Shown here: in pieces, positions 55,267 through 64,000 of the stretch
Numbering within the stretch: the stretch's first letter is position 1
Layout: each line of letters begins with the position of its first letter
NCBI GenBank assembly: GCA_963836915.1
Contig: CAWILH010000002.1
Span: 682,001-746,000 of the forward strand
Origin: Cryomorpha sp963836915
Lineage (GTDB): Bacteria > Bacteroidota > Bacteroidia > Flavobacteriales_D > Cryomorphaceae
Reading direction: 5' to 3'
Length of the DNA stretch: 64,000 nt
The notes under the pieces: model-generated
The model's input: only the letters and a program-made list of their open reading frames with translations
Databases searched by the model: none
What the model was told of the DNA's origin: nothing
Translations under genes and position numbers: made by a program

Positions 55267-57573
55267 TTATTCAGCTAGTAGTCGTAGCGAAAAACTATGC
55301 TGCGATGTGCGGGCGTGAATGACATAAACTCCTTTTGTGATATCCATTAGCCTTAGATGCGCATATCCCTCTGCTGCTTGCGCTTCAATTTGCAGTTTTC
55401 GACCTTGTAGATCATAACAAAAAAATTCGCTCTCCTTGTTTAACCAGCTAGATTTTAGGGTAACGACTCCGTCCCCGCCAACAGGATTTGGATACAGCCA
55501 TCCTTTAGATTGTCCTGCATACAGTTCATCAGTAGAAGTAAAAATATCATCTGCCCCGTAATAATAGATTCTTACTCTATCTAAGCTGCTTGAGCTTCCA
55601 GCTACAGCAGCGTCATAAAGAATGAAAGGATGGCCTTCATCGTCAAATCTGACCTTGGCACTGTATAAGCCTTCGCCATCGCCCCCTATTGGAAACCCGA
55701 TATTCACCCAGCTTTCACCTTGATTGGTAGAGCGCCACACGCCATCATAGTCAAGACTACCAAAAGTAGGAAACACGCTGATGAACATGGTGCCCAAGTC
55801 GTCACTGCTGAACTCGTATACCGAATTATTGCCATTCCCAAGCCAAGGTACTGACAAGGCTTCAAGGGTTTCATCCTGATGAAGGCGATATGGGCGATGC
55901 CCATTTGAGAATATCACTTGTCCATCTTCCATTAGATCGAGAGTGTATTTGAAAAACCCGTTGATCTCCGGGTTCTCAACAAAAATGATTTCGTGCCATT
56001 CGATGCCGTCAGGAGAGCGCAATAATTTTCTGTCCAGACTCTCATCTAGAATTGTCGTAAGATAACCCAAGGTCTCTGAGTTCAACATTTCTTCGACTAT
56101 AAAAATACCGTTGTCACTATCTTCAGGCTCGAGCAACACATCGAAGCTTAAACCATTATCGGTAGAAAGGTAGATATGGTTGTCGTCAAATTGATGGAAC
56201 ATAAGTTCCCCTTCCACGCTAACGTCGATTTTATCGAAACGCGTGTAGAATGTACCCGGCACGAGTGGGATGGAAGGGGTAATATCAAAAAAGCTTTCGC
56301 CATGGTCGATGGATAAAAAAAGTTCATCAAAATCCAAAAAGAAGAGATTTCCAGCTGGCGACTTTTCCATTTGAAAGACTTTGATCTCCGCGCCATCATC
56401 ATCTTGTGGAAGGGTGTTGAAACGCATCCATTCATCCGAGCTGGTATTGGATCGAAAGAAGCCGGGCGCCCGGTTATAGGTCGCGAGCAGTGCGCCTTGT
56501 TGATTAAATAAATAATCCGTGACTCCCCCTTTAAAGCCTTGGTTGTAAGATAACCATGGGTTTTGGGGAAGATCTTTTTTATCGACACCGCCTATCTCAG
56601 TTCCCAAATATAGTGATGTTGCAACTTCCCGGATTTCATTTATTCCGGGATTTGAATGAGGTATTTCCGTTGGCTCCCAGATTCCTGAATTTAATTGGTA
56701 TAACCCGTCATAGGTGCCGACTAATACTTCATTGGTATTCCAAATATATTCAATGCAGGTGGCAGCTGTATTCAGCAGTCCTTGATTATTCAGTGACCAA
56801 GATAGGCCGCCGTCACTGCTTGTGTAAACCCCCGTTTCAAAACCTGTCAAACTGGTTGGCGCAGTGGCATAAAGCGTACCATCCGCCACTTCAGCAAAGT
56901 CTGAAAAGCCCAGTCCTGACATTCCGATATTGGACCAGCTCAACCCTTGGTCTTCTGAAAGATAGAGCCCTGAATTCTGTGATGAAGCCAATAAATCTCC
57001 ATTCGGCCTTAAGTGGAGTGAAGAGAAGGTACAAAACGTGCATGGCAGCACTATGGTCTCCCAAGAGTCTCCGTTGTTAAAACTTCGATAAACAAACCAC
57101 GCAAAATCCTGAACATTCACCCCGCCTCCCAAGATGACCAAGTTTTCTTCCAGATCAAACGCCAAGGAATGAATACCGGCGTGGGTTCCAGAATTGGGAA
57201 TGGTAAAAAAATATTCGTGTTGCCAACTGTCACCATAATTATCGCTCATCTGGATCCCTTGATTCTCGGTACCTAAAAATATGCGCTTGTTGATCGGGTT
57301 CACCGCAAATGTCGTACTATTCCAAAAGGATGAGATGTTAGCTATTTCCGTCCATGATGCATCATCCACTTCACGGTAATACATTTTGCGCGACTTGCTC
57401 ATTAGGTAAAGGGTGCCATCATCTGAGCTCTCGATCTGCACAGGAATAAGCGTTTCAGGAGCTTCTTTATAAATGTGCCATGAGTCGGTCTGTCCAAAGC
57501 TGAAATTTGAAAGTATTAGCACGAATATGGCAATAATCAAACTGATCGAAAAGGATGCGGTAGATTTCTTCAT
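55267..57573 (-). CDS. Secreted T9SS beta-propeller (sialidase/BNR-like) protein
   Basis: 768 residues. Signal peptide (MKKSTASFSISLIIAIFVLI...SFG). Repeats of BNR/sortilin-type: SDNYGDSWQHEYFF, SFNNGDSWETIVLP, SEDQGLSWSNIG, SSDGGLSWSLNNQG, STDNGLSFDVL, STNQGESWVNIGFP; Asp-box-like S-x-D-x-G-x-x-W. The last 80 residues are a T9SS type A domain (WLYPNPVGGDGVVTLKS, CYDLQGRKLQIEAQ, ITKGVYVIHARTSQHSFSLR). Flanked by 437-bp direct repeats. Probably surface-exposed; no glycosidase active site identified, and Asp-box propellers also serve binding. Confidence 0.85.
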   Translation of the reverse strand: MKKSTASFSISLIIAIFVLILSNFSFGQTDSWHIYKEAPETLIPVQIESSDDGTLYLMSKSRKMYYREVDDASWTEIANISSFWNSTTFAVNPINKRIFLGTENQGIQMSDNYGDSWQHEYFFTIPNSGTHAGIHSLAFDLEENLVILGGGVNVQDFAWFVYRSFNNGDSWETIVLPCTFCTFSSLHLRPNGDLLASSQNSGLYLSEDQGLSWSNIGMSGLGFSDFAEVADGTLYATAPTSLTGFETGVYTSSDGGLSWSLNNQGLLNTAATCIEYIWNTNEVLVGTYDGLYQLNSGIWEPTEIPHSNPGINEIREVATSLYLGTEIGGVDKKDLPQNPWLSYNQGFKGGVTDYLFNQQGALLATYNRAPGFFRSNTSSDEWMRFNTLPQDDDGAEIKVFQMEKSPAGNLFFLDFDELFLSIDHGESFFDITPSIPLVPGTFYTRFDKIDVSVEGELMFHQFDDNHIYLSTDNGLSFDVLLEPEDSDNGIFIVEEMLNSETLGYLTTILDESLDRKLLRSPDGIEWHEIIFVENPEINGFFKYTLDLMEDGQVIFSNGHRPYRLHQDETLEALSVPWLGNGNNSVYEFSSDDLGTMFISVFPTFGSLDYDGVWRSTNQGESWVNIGFPIGGDGEGLYSAKVRFDDEGHPFILYDAAVAGSSSSLDRVRIYYYGADDIFTSTDELYAGQSKGWLYPNPVGGDGVVTLKSSWLNKESEFFCYDLQGRKLQIEAQAAEGYAHLRLMDITKGVYVIHARTSQHSFSLRLLAE

Positions 57574-57922
57574 GGCTCTCTTTTATTCCGAAGGCGGCAT
57601 GCCTTATTGGCTTTCCTGAACTCGATAGAAAGCTGATTCCTGTTTATTAGACTGCAATCGGGAATAGAGGTTGTTTTAAATTGGGACTAGAAAATAAAAT
57701 TCCGTCTTTTAAGTACGAGTGGCTATTCCTATTCCGGCATTTTGGAGCAGGTGCAACACGAAGCATCTCCGGAGAAGATGGGGTCTTCCAACTTTAAGGG
57801 AGCGTAGCTCAACCATCGAGAGCGATCAAGACTTAAAATCAATAAGGGGTGATTGAATTATAGCGACGGCGACCATGTTCAATCCCTGTTTGATAACAGA
57901 ACAGCAAATTCATTTTAGAACC
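57486..57922. repeat. 437-bp direct repeat, copy 2
   Basis: Contains the 5' end and promoter of the beta-propeller gene and extends 13 bases into the 3' end of the SRPBCC gene. See copy 1 at 54793-55229. Confidence 0.9.
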
Positions 57923-58383
57923 TGATTCCACTTTTGCGTTTCAGCGTAATGCTTCACGATATGATTGCGTTTTTCAAGCAACTTTATCATATATCTTTTG
58001 AGAAACAGGACATCAGCAATTTTGCCAACTAGGCCAAGCGGAGAAGTATAATCGAAGATATCGGTCATCACAGTTCCTTCAGAACTGCTCTTAAAAATAT
58101 GTGAATGTTTAAACTGCTTAAAAGCCCCATCTACCATTTCGTCCGAAAAAGAATTCGGCCTATCAAACGTCGTAATCTTTGAAGTCAACATTTGGACAAT
58201 ACCAAAATGTTTGGCCTACCAAGTTACTGATTCGTCAATTTCTATCAGGCCGCTAGTTTTTCCGGCGATTGCTTTTTCGCTGGTCTGTTCCGTAGAAATT
58301 AAATGAAGATCAATGCTTCGCGCTAAATCAAAAACTATATCTTTCGGAGCATTGATAAACGTCTCTAGTTTTATAATAGGCAT
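57910..58383 (-). pseudogene. SRPBCC-family gene with a single nonsense codon
   Basis: From ATG 58383 (MPIIKLETFINAPKDIVFDL) to 57910 the frame is continuous except for one TAG at 58213-58215: DESVTW, stop, AKHFGIVQMLTSKITTFDRP. The Glu expected in TWEAKHFG fits a GAG to TAG change. The pattern of cell-inhibitor/START-like SRPBCC proteins (KTSGLIEIDESVTW, DIFDYTSPLGLVGKIAD, LEKRNHIVKHYAETQKW) is intact throughout. It would be a 157-residue protein; recently inactivated or a sequencing error. Confidence 0.8.
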
Positions 58384-58445
58384 GCAGGCTAAAGTTATAA
58401 AAAAGAACATTTATGCTGCTGAGCACACCTTGAACGATCCACCTT

Positions 58446-59723
58446 TTACAAAAAATAAAGATTGCCTTCTCGATCCCAGATAACCTTTCGCCCATTCGCG
58501 CGACCTATTATCTTGAAGTCTTTTAGGTCAATTGGGATTTTCGCGGCCGAAGCATTTAAAAGATCGGTCGATGCGTAAGCCAAGCTATCACCCGCAAATT
58601 CTTCCGGTACTGGAGCCAGCAAGGCCGAATAGATGGCTCCTTCTATGCCACTGAGCGTGCGCACAAAAGTCCAATCTTCAGAAGCTGCCAAGGTCGAGAT
58701 CACGGTTCCTTTCGGTAATCTTTCGATAATTTCATTTTGAGTGCCGGCTCCTTTGCGCAGGTTTACTTTGGCGGAAGCAATAGTCATAAGCTCAGCAATG
58801 GGTGGAGCTGCGGCAAGTCCGGCATTCGCAAACTCTGTTTTGACCAATGGAAAAGGGTCGAATGCACCACCATCATATACTCCAAAATGCAGATGGGCAG
58901 GAGTGAATTTTGCATTTCCGGTATTTCCTACATAACCTAGGGTATCGCCTATTTCTACCCTGTTACCAAAACTTACCGTTTGACTGTCAAGATGTGCAAA
59001 ATAAAGATTATGCCCACGCTTCAAGTCCCTGATCCACACTTGCTTTCCACCAAGGCCACCATTACGCACAGAGCCGACTATTCCCGCGGTCGGAGCTACT
59101 ACGGGAGTGCCCTTGGCGGCAAAAATATCGACTCCTTCATGCGTTCGCGTTCCGCCACCCCTTGGCGCTCCCCAAAAACTTTGAATGGCGGTGCTTTTTT
59201 TTCCGCTTACCGGAAAGGCACCGTAAGTCTGTTGGCCGGTAAATGAGAGCGTAAATACACCTTCGCCAAAAATCTCTGGCTGTATGCGCACCGCAAGCGT
59301 TTGATCTTCATCGGCTTCATAGCTTATGTTGCGATCTTGATCGGTATAGCTTCCAATAGGTTCATCCACACCCTGACTTAGATCATATAAATCCAAAAAC
59401 AATCTACTGCTATCTGCCGCTAGCCAGTTTAGTTCGATCGATAGGGTTGCTCCTTTTTTAATTGCTATTTTCCAAGCCATAGCATCCAGACTTCGACCTT
59501 TAAAGCTACCTTTTAATTGTAGCGGCAATTCTACAAGTGCGGGCTCTGTGAGCGCATTTCTACTAGCTTTTTGCCAGAGCTTTACTATGGTCGTTTGATC
59601 GATTTCGCTAGCGCTCAGCCGCTCTTCATAAACTTCCCGGGCGCTGCTTTCGCTGAAAAGCATGACTGCATTCTTACATCCTGATATGGATAGAAAAAGA
59701 CTGATCATTAGAAAAGGACGCAC
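58446..59723 (-). CDS. M23 (LytM-type) metallopeptidase lipoprotein with SH3 domain
   Basis: 425 residues. Lipobox SISGCKNAV. An N-terminal beta domain with SYTDQDRNISYEADEDQTLA precedes the M23 peptidase: GTRTHEGVDIFAAKGTPVVA (His, Asp ligands), PTAGIVGSVRNGGLGGKQVW, FTPAHLHFGVYDGGAFDPFP (HxH). A bacterial SH3-like domain follows (SAKVNLRKGAGTQNEIIERL). It likely cleaves cell wall peptides or acts as a regulator; both zinc ligands and the HxH are present. Single gene. Confidence 0.9.
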   Translation of the reverse strand: MRPFLMISLFLSISGCKNAVMLFSESSAREVYEERLSASEIDQTTIVKLWQKASRNALTEPALVELPLQLKGSFKGRSLDAMAWKIAIKKGATLSIELNWLAADSSRLFLDLYDLSQGVDEPIGSYTDQDRNISYEADEDQTLAVRIQPEIFGEGVFTLSFTGQQTYGAFPVSGKKSTAIQSFWGAPRGGGTRTHEGVDIFAAKGTPVVAPTAGIVGSVRNGGLGGKQVWIRDLKRGHNLYFAHLDSQTVSFGNRVEIGDTLGYVGNTGNAKFTPAHLHFGVYDGGAFDPFPLVKTEFANAGLAAAPPIAELMTIASAKVNLRKGAGTQNEIIERLPKGTVISTLAASEDWTFVRTLSGIEGAIYSALLAPVPEEFAGDSLAYASTDLLNASAAKIPIDLKDFKIIGRANGRKVIWDREGNLYFL

Positions 59724-59942
59724 GATGGTTATCGTGCAAGGGAATTAAATCTTAGGCATGGATGATCGTGCAGCAAAAACCCGGCCTATGGAAATCAAGG
59801 GTTGACTTTTTTGAAATGACAAGCGCTTAGAAGATGGAAGTAAAGGTATTTAGTCGTTCAAGAACGTCTAAAATTTGCGGTGAAAAGAACGAATTGTTTC
59901 TAGATTTTTGAACGGAATAATTTATTTAGAAGACTTGATTTC

Positions 59943-60996
59943 CTACTTCACCCTATTAAACCTGAAGCAGTTCAGCAGCCAGCTGGGTAATGACTTTCCT
60001 TCTTTTCGCTTGGTGAGATCGATAAACCAACCCCACTTCTCAACGATAGGCAGCTTATGGGTCTCCACAAATTCAATGAGCGCTCCATCGGGGTCTTCTA
60101 TATAGCTGAATCGGCCTGCTGCCTTGCCCATATCGAAGGAGTTGGCACTGTCTACCGTAAATCCAAATCCCAATTTATCGGCTTTTTCTTTAAGGCCTTC
60201 CATATTGCGCACGTCGAAGCATAAGTGGATGAAACCAAGATCGCCCCAAAAGCGATCTGCAAAAATTTTCCTTCCTTTCTTTTCTAAGGGCTGGATGAGC
60301 TCTATCTGGTTCTTGCCGAGCAAAGGATTAAAGGGCCACGGCATTGGCAGTCTGGCCTAGTATGACCCGACGGTAGGAATGATTGCATCCCGGCAATCCA
60401 GAAAGATCACCCTGCACTGCGTTGCTATCGCTGAGCACATGGTCAAACCCGAGTACAGCTCCGTAAAACTGCATGGCAGCATCCATGTCGGACACACCGA
60501 TCACCATGCCGTACACGCCTCCGGTGGGGGCTTTGTCTTCCCTGAAATAATCAGGGCTCTCTACTATTTCAAACCAGTATCCATTTGGATCGGAAGCGTA
60601 GAAATGCTTCACGCCAGCGGGATTTTCCGCAGGGGCGGTGAGCACGGAGACCCCCTGCTTTTTTAATGCTTGGTATGCCTGCTCCACGCTTTGGGTTTTC
60701 AGTTTTACCGCAAGGAAACCACAGTCGCCAAGTGCGATCTCAAACTTTGCCCGCTCCGCTTTTCGGCTAGTATACTGCCAAATCTCAAATCCGCCGCCAC
60801 CTTGCATATTCATGGCGAGGGCTGCAAGTCGCTTATGCACATTGCCACCCGTATATTTCGTCATCAAGGGAGCTTCGGCGGCATCTTCAAATATTCTGAT
60901 GTCCATACCGAAAGCGCGCCGATACCACTTCCAGTCACGGTGCATATCGGTCGTTCCGATCCCGACCTGTTGGATTCCACAGATGTAATTTCCCAT
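59943..60996 (-). CDS. VOC-family (glyoxalase/dioxygenase) protein, frameshifted
   Basis: Two overlapping frames, 60328-60996 (MGNYICGIQQVGIGTTDMHR...) and 59943-60344 (GPF-type start, KNQIELIQPLEKKGRKIF), together give two VOC domains. The break at about 60330-60345 is one base: the first frame ends in QTANAVAL stop while the other continues PWPFNPLLGKNQIELIQ. Domain 1: DMHRDWKWYRRAFGMDIRIF, HFYASDPNGYWFEIVESPDY. Domain 2: IGVSDMDAAMQFYGAVLGFD, GFIHLCFDVRNMEGLKEKAD, YIEDPDGALIEFVETHKLPI. Metal-binding His/Glu residues appear intact. Total length 1054 bases is not a multiple of 3. Start 60996 is 3 bases from the SDR stop, so they form an operon. Confidence 0.75.
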
Positions 60997-60999
60997 AAA

Positions 61000-61812
61000 T
61001 TAGATTTTAATATCGCCCCGTGGGTTTTGCTTCAATGCCATTCTAAAAAATTGTGACGGCCAGACAGCCCGCAATCTTACGCCAAGCTTGGCTTTAAAAC
61101 CTCCGATGATGACTTCTAGTTTTTCTTTCTCCACAGCGTCGAGGATGTTTCGTACCGCATCTTTTACCGGAAGGCCTTTAACCTGCATCTCATCCATCTC
61201 GCCCGTAGGCCTTCCATCACCACCCAAAGCATTCAGGGAAATGTCAGTTTGAACCGGACCGGGACAGATCAGGGTGATCCCAATATTTTTATGATTCAAC
61301 TCCAGATACAACGATTCAAAAAAGCCATGTAAGGCATGTTTTGAAGCCGAATAGGCCGAGCGAACACCATATCCAAACTTTCCGACTACGCTGGACACTA
61401 CCGCAAAATGACCGCCGCCACCGGCTATCATTTTTGGAAGGATAAGCTTGGTGAGTGCTACGGTACCAAAATAATTTACTTCCATGATCTTCCGATCCAC
61501 AGCGAGCTCAGTCTCCATTACATAGGAGCGCTGGCTGACACCGGCATTGTGAAAAACATAATCTATTCTTTTATATAAGGTATAGGCTTCTTCCACTTTT
61601 GCTCCTAGCGCGTCCGTATTTTCCAGATCAAGCCGCAGTACATGAGCTGTTTTAGCGCCATTCAGACTTTTCTTTAGTTCATCAAGTACCGCTTCACGCC
61701 TCGCCGAAAGTATGAGCGATGCCCCGGCATCACTTAGCTGGCGCGCCAATTCGGCACCTATACCAGAGCTTGCTCCGGTAATCCAACATACTTTTCCATG
61801 ATAATGATTCAT
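61000..61812 (-). CDS. Short-chain dehydrogenase/reductase
   Basis: 270 residues. Cofactor motif CWITGASSGIGAELARQLSD, NAGVSQRS (NAG), catalytic SSVVGKF, YSASK at the active site (Tyr-x3-Lys) and CPGPVQTDIS. It reduces or oxidises a small carbonyl/alcohol; substrate unknown. It is intact, unlike the two SDR remnants at 10 kb, and is followed by the VOC gene. Confidence 0.92.
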   Translation of the reverse strand: MNHYHGKVCWITGASSGIGAELARQLSDAGASLILSARREAVLDELKKSLNGAKTAHVLRLDLENTDALGAKVEEAYTLYKRIDYVFHNAGVSQRSYVMETELAVDRKIMEVNYFGTVALTKLILPKMIAGGGGHFAVVSSVVGKFGYGVRSAYSASKHALHGFFESLYLELNHKNIGITLICPGPVQTDISLNALGGDGRPTGEMDEMQVKGLPVKDAVRNILDAVEKEKLEVIIGGFKAKLGVRLRAVWPSQFFRMALKQNPRGDIKI

Positions 61813-62314
61813 AAAGGGCGAAGATAGAATTTTGTGGATTTTTAAAGGCTTCCGCCAATTAATTAAACAGTTTATTTCAGACTATGATGCGTCTAGCAGA
61901 ACCTCCTTTGTCAATGAACTTAATGGTAAAAAATTATTTCTCGAAAAGCCTGCACCCCCGTTTTAAGTGATTCCTTCTTCACCAAACAATTATAATAATA
62001 CCATCTTACCCCATTTTTGGGCTTTGTAGGTAAATGATTTCGCTAATTTTAAAGTGGAATTCACATTTTCTATCGAAAACGACAGTTTTCGACAGAAAGT
62101 CAAATTCTGGGGTTAACCAAATTTAACATCCCAGCAAGAAGCTAATTTAACTTAGGATTAACAAGGCTTTGGGATAATTTTTGAACGATTTAGAACCCCT
62201 ATTTCTTTCGATAGAAGCATTTGTAAATCACCACTGTATAGAAACTTGCCTCTTTACTTTGCATCCTTGATTACATACTTTAGCAATCACCAACATTTTA
62301 AACCACTTATATAA
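61813..62314. other. Gap between SDR and subtilase
   Basis: No gene. AT-rich promoter region; TACTTTGC at 62255-62262 resembles a -7 element but lacks a good -33 partner. No hairpin stands out. Confidence 0.5.
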
Positions 62315-64000
62315 ATGAAAAAAGTAATTTCACTGCTCTGTGGAGTAGTGTTCCTTGCGTCGCACGCTGGCGCCCAAGATGTGTTTTACGATGAAAAAAC
62401 ACCCCTTTCGATTTCAGAAAATCCAAACCAATTTATACTACACTTTGAAAATGAAGCCGATTATACCGCCGCTTCACGTCAGTTGCCGGAAGGCTTTGAG
62501 CTATTAAAATCGATCGACAAGTACTTGGCCATGGCCATCAACGTCACCAATGACTTATCTAACGAAGGGGCAATCATCAATGCCTTGAACCTTTCAGACC
62601 TTGATTTCAGAAGTATCGATCATTCATGGCAACTGGAAGATGGTTTCAACCTATGGCTGAGCTATGAGATTCTATACGAGCCTAAGGTTGGAGTAAGCAT
62701 ACCGCAAGCCATGCCGGCAGCGCTATCCCAATACGGCGCGACCATAAGAGAGAATGAATTTGGGAGATTTATTATGACCGTCAATGAGCCACGGGCGAGT
62801 CTTCTTCTAGCCAACACTATGGTAGAGAGTGGATTGGTAAATTGGGCGCACCCAAATTTCTATGCCAACCATGTATTGTACAACGATCCTTACTACAGCC
62901 AGCAATTTCAGATGAACAATACGGGCCAAACGATAAGCGGGGTCGCCGGAATGAACGATGTAGACTGTGATGCCGCACAAGCTTGGGGCATCACCACAGG
63001 TTCTGCTTCCATCACCGTAGCGGTGATTGATGATGGTCTCGAAGCCCATGAAGATATGAAAACGTCGACCGGGGCATCAAGAATTTTGGGTGGCTATACG
63101 CCGTCCAATAATGGCAATGGAAATCCGAACGCTTCGGGAGCACACGGCATGGCCTGTGCAGGAATAATCGGTGCTTCTCATAATACGATCGGGGTGCGCG
63201 GTGTGGCTCCAGGAGTAAAGTTGCGCTCTGTCAACATTTTTAACGGGGGCGAAACCACCAGCGACTTGGCAAGTGCCTTCACTTGGGCAAAGAATCAAAA
63301 TGCCGATGTAATCAGCAATTCATGGGGGTATCCATCTTGCTTCTTAAGCCTATCGGCACTGAACACCGCCATAAATGATGCGCGTCAAAATGGACGTGGT
63401 GGCGATGGTTGCGTGATCCTTTTTGCAGCCGGCAATAGCTATGGCGATTGTATCGAATACCCGGCCGACCTGACTACCGTAATGGCAGTGGGTGCGGTGA
63501 CCAACCTTGGCACCCATTCCAATTATTCCAACACCGGCCCGGCGCTGGATGTAGTAGCTCCGTCCAATTCGGCTCCTGGCCAATCTGGTGCGGGCGTACG
63601 CACTATAGACCGCGAAGGTTCGGCGGGCTATAGCTTCGGAGATTACACTACGGGTTTTGGCGGTACGTCTGCGGCCTGTCCAGTAGTAGCCGGCGTGGCC
63701 GCGCTTATACTGTCATACGATGCCACACTCACCGAAACAGAAGTACGAAACCTGCTCACCAATACGGCGACCGATATGGGGAGCTCCGGTTTTGATAATA
63801 CCTATGGCCATGGCCGCGTAAGTGCATTCGATGCGCTCACCCAGCTCGGGGCGGGTGCACCACAGGTAGAAAATTGTACAAGTACGTTCAACAGCTTTCC
63901 GCACAATATCAACTTCAACTCTGCCATAGGCGGCTGGTCGCAGAATACCAATGACGATCTGGACTGGACACGCCGCTCAGGCCCCACTCCTACCACTATT
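62315..64000 (+). CDS. Secreted S8 subtilisin-like protease, 3' end beyond window
   Basis: The frame from ATG 62315 is open to the end of the window. Signal peptide MKKVISLLCGVVFLASHAGA, cleaved near AGAQ. A prodomain (about 25-180) leads to the S8 domain: Asp239 in TVAVIDDGLEAHED, His277 in ASGAHGMACAGIIGA, the oxyanion Asn in FAAGNSYGDC, and Ser452 in GFGGTSAACPVVAGVAALIL. After NTYGHGRVSAFDALTQ, the start of another beta domain (FPHNINFNSAIGGWSQN, DDLDWTRRSGPTPTT) is MAM-like. Larger family members often end in T9SS domains, which cannot be seen here. No ORF-level break. Confidence 0.9.
   Translation, partial: MKKVISLLCGVVFLASHAGAQDVFYDEKTPLSISENPNQFILHFENEADYTAASRQLPEGFELLKSIDKYLAMAINVTNDLSNEGAIINALNLSDLDFRSIDHSWQLEDGFNLWLSYEILYEPKVGVSIPQAMPAALSQYGATIRENEFGRFIMTVNEPRASLLLANTMVESGLVNWAHPNFYANHVLYNDPYYSQQFQMNNTGQTISGVAGMNDVDCDAAQAWGITTGSASITVAVIDDGLEAHEDMKTSTGASRILGGYTPSNNGNGNPNASGAHGMACAGIIGASHNTIGVRGVAPGVKLRSVNIFNGGETTSDLASAFTWAKNQNADVISNSWGYPSCFLSLSALNTAINDARQNGRGGDGCVILFAAGNSYGDCIEYPADLTTVMAVGAVTNLGTHSNYSNTGPALDVVAPSNSAPGQSGAGVRTIDREGSAGYSFGDYTTGFGGTSAACPVVAGVAALILSYDATLTETEVRNLLTNTATDMGSSGFDNTYGHGRVSAFDALTQLGAGAPQVENCTSTFNSFPHNINFNSAIGGWSQNTNDDLDWTRRSGPTPTTI

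Noticed and set aside
1..64000. CRISPR array, rRNA, tRNA genes
   Set aside because: No regularly spaced short repeats and no rRNA or tRNA-like sequence were seen by eye.

Overview
The window looks like a Bacteroidota chromosome, probably a free-living aquatic or soil species; I cannot fix the genus. The reasons are C-terminal type IX secretion (T9SS) sorting domains, LytS/LytTR two-component genes, Bacteroidota-style lipoboxes (LLTSC, FLSC, LGSC), almost no Shine-Dalgarno sequences, and one good match to the Bacteroidota promoter (TTG, 17 bases, TAnnTTTG) before umuD. I saw no rRNA, tRNA or CRISPR array.

Layout. 1-3.4 kb: end of an M1 aminopeptidase, a decayed AbiEi-type regulator and a frameshifted FAD/NAD(P)-binding protein. 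3.4-16.3 kb: a stress-type island with DUF2383, UmuDC, MscL, a holin-like protein, a PRC-barrel protein, a Cys-rich four-helix protein, a coiled-coil envelope protein, a DUF892 ferritin-like protein, two decayed SDR stress dehydrogenases, a LytS/LytTR pair, a lipoprotein, a T9SS protein and a low-complexity BON-domain protein. 16.5-23.1 kb: a DUF1989 protein with a GntA/YqcI-type heme N-hydroxylase, a truncated second gntA, a potassium-channel-like protein, two paralogous four-helix membrane proteins and an AraC regulator. 23.1-27.7 kb: a tightly coupled operon of four glycosyltransferases.

28-32.2 kb: DUF3891, DUF421, a DASH-type cryptochrome/photolyase and a C45 (NTN) hydrolase, all on the minus strand. 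32.8-35.9 kb: a repeat-containing membrane protein and an M48 lipoprotein protease. 36.7-42.9 kb: a tetR-tolC-adaptor-RND pump operon with two copies of a TGAAC-N3-GTTCA palindrome. 43.4-45.4 kb: tandem beta-barrel proteins and a Crp/Fnr-like regulator. 45.5-57.6 kb: four large secreted proteins; two end in the same dockerin-like module instead of a T9SS domain, and two have T9SS domains. 57.9-61.8 kb: an SRPBCC gene with one nonsense codon, an M23 lipoprotein, a frameshifted VOC gene and an SDR. From 62.3 kb: a subtilase running off the window.

The most notable items are the shared dockerin-like tail on two adjacent giant secreted proteins, the 437-bp direct repeats 2693 bp apart around the beta-propeller gene, the partial gntA duplication abutting a channel gene, and the number of lightly damaged genes (one-base frameshifts, one stop codon) beside deeply decayed ones. 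All functions are inferred from sequence read by eye; no database search was run.
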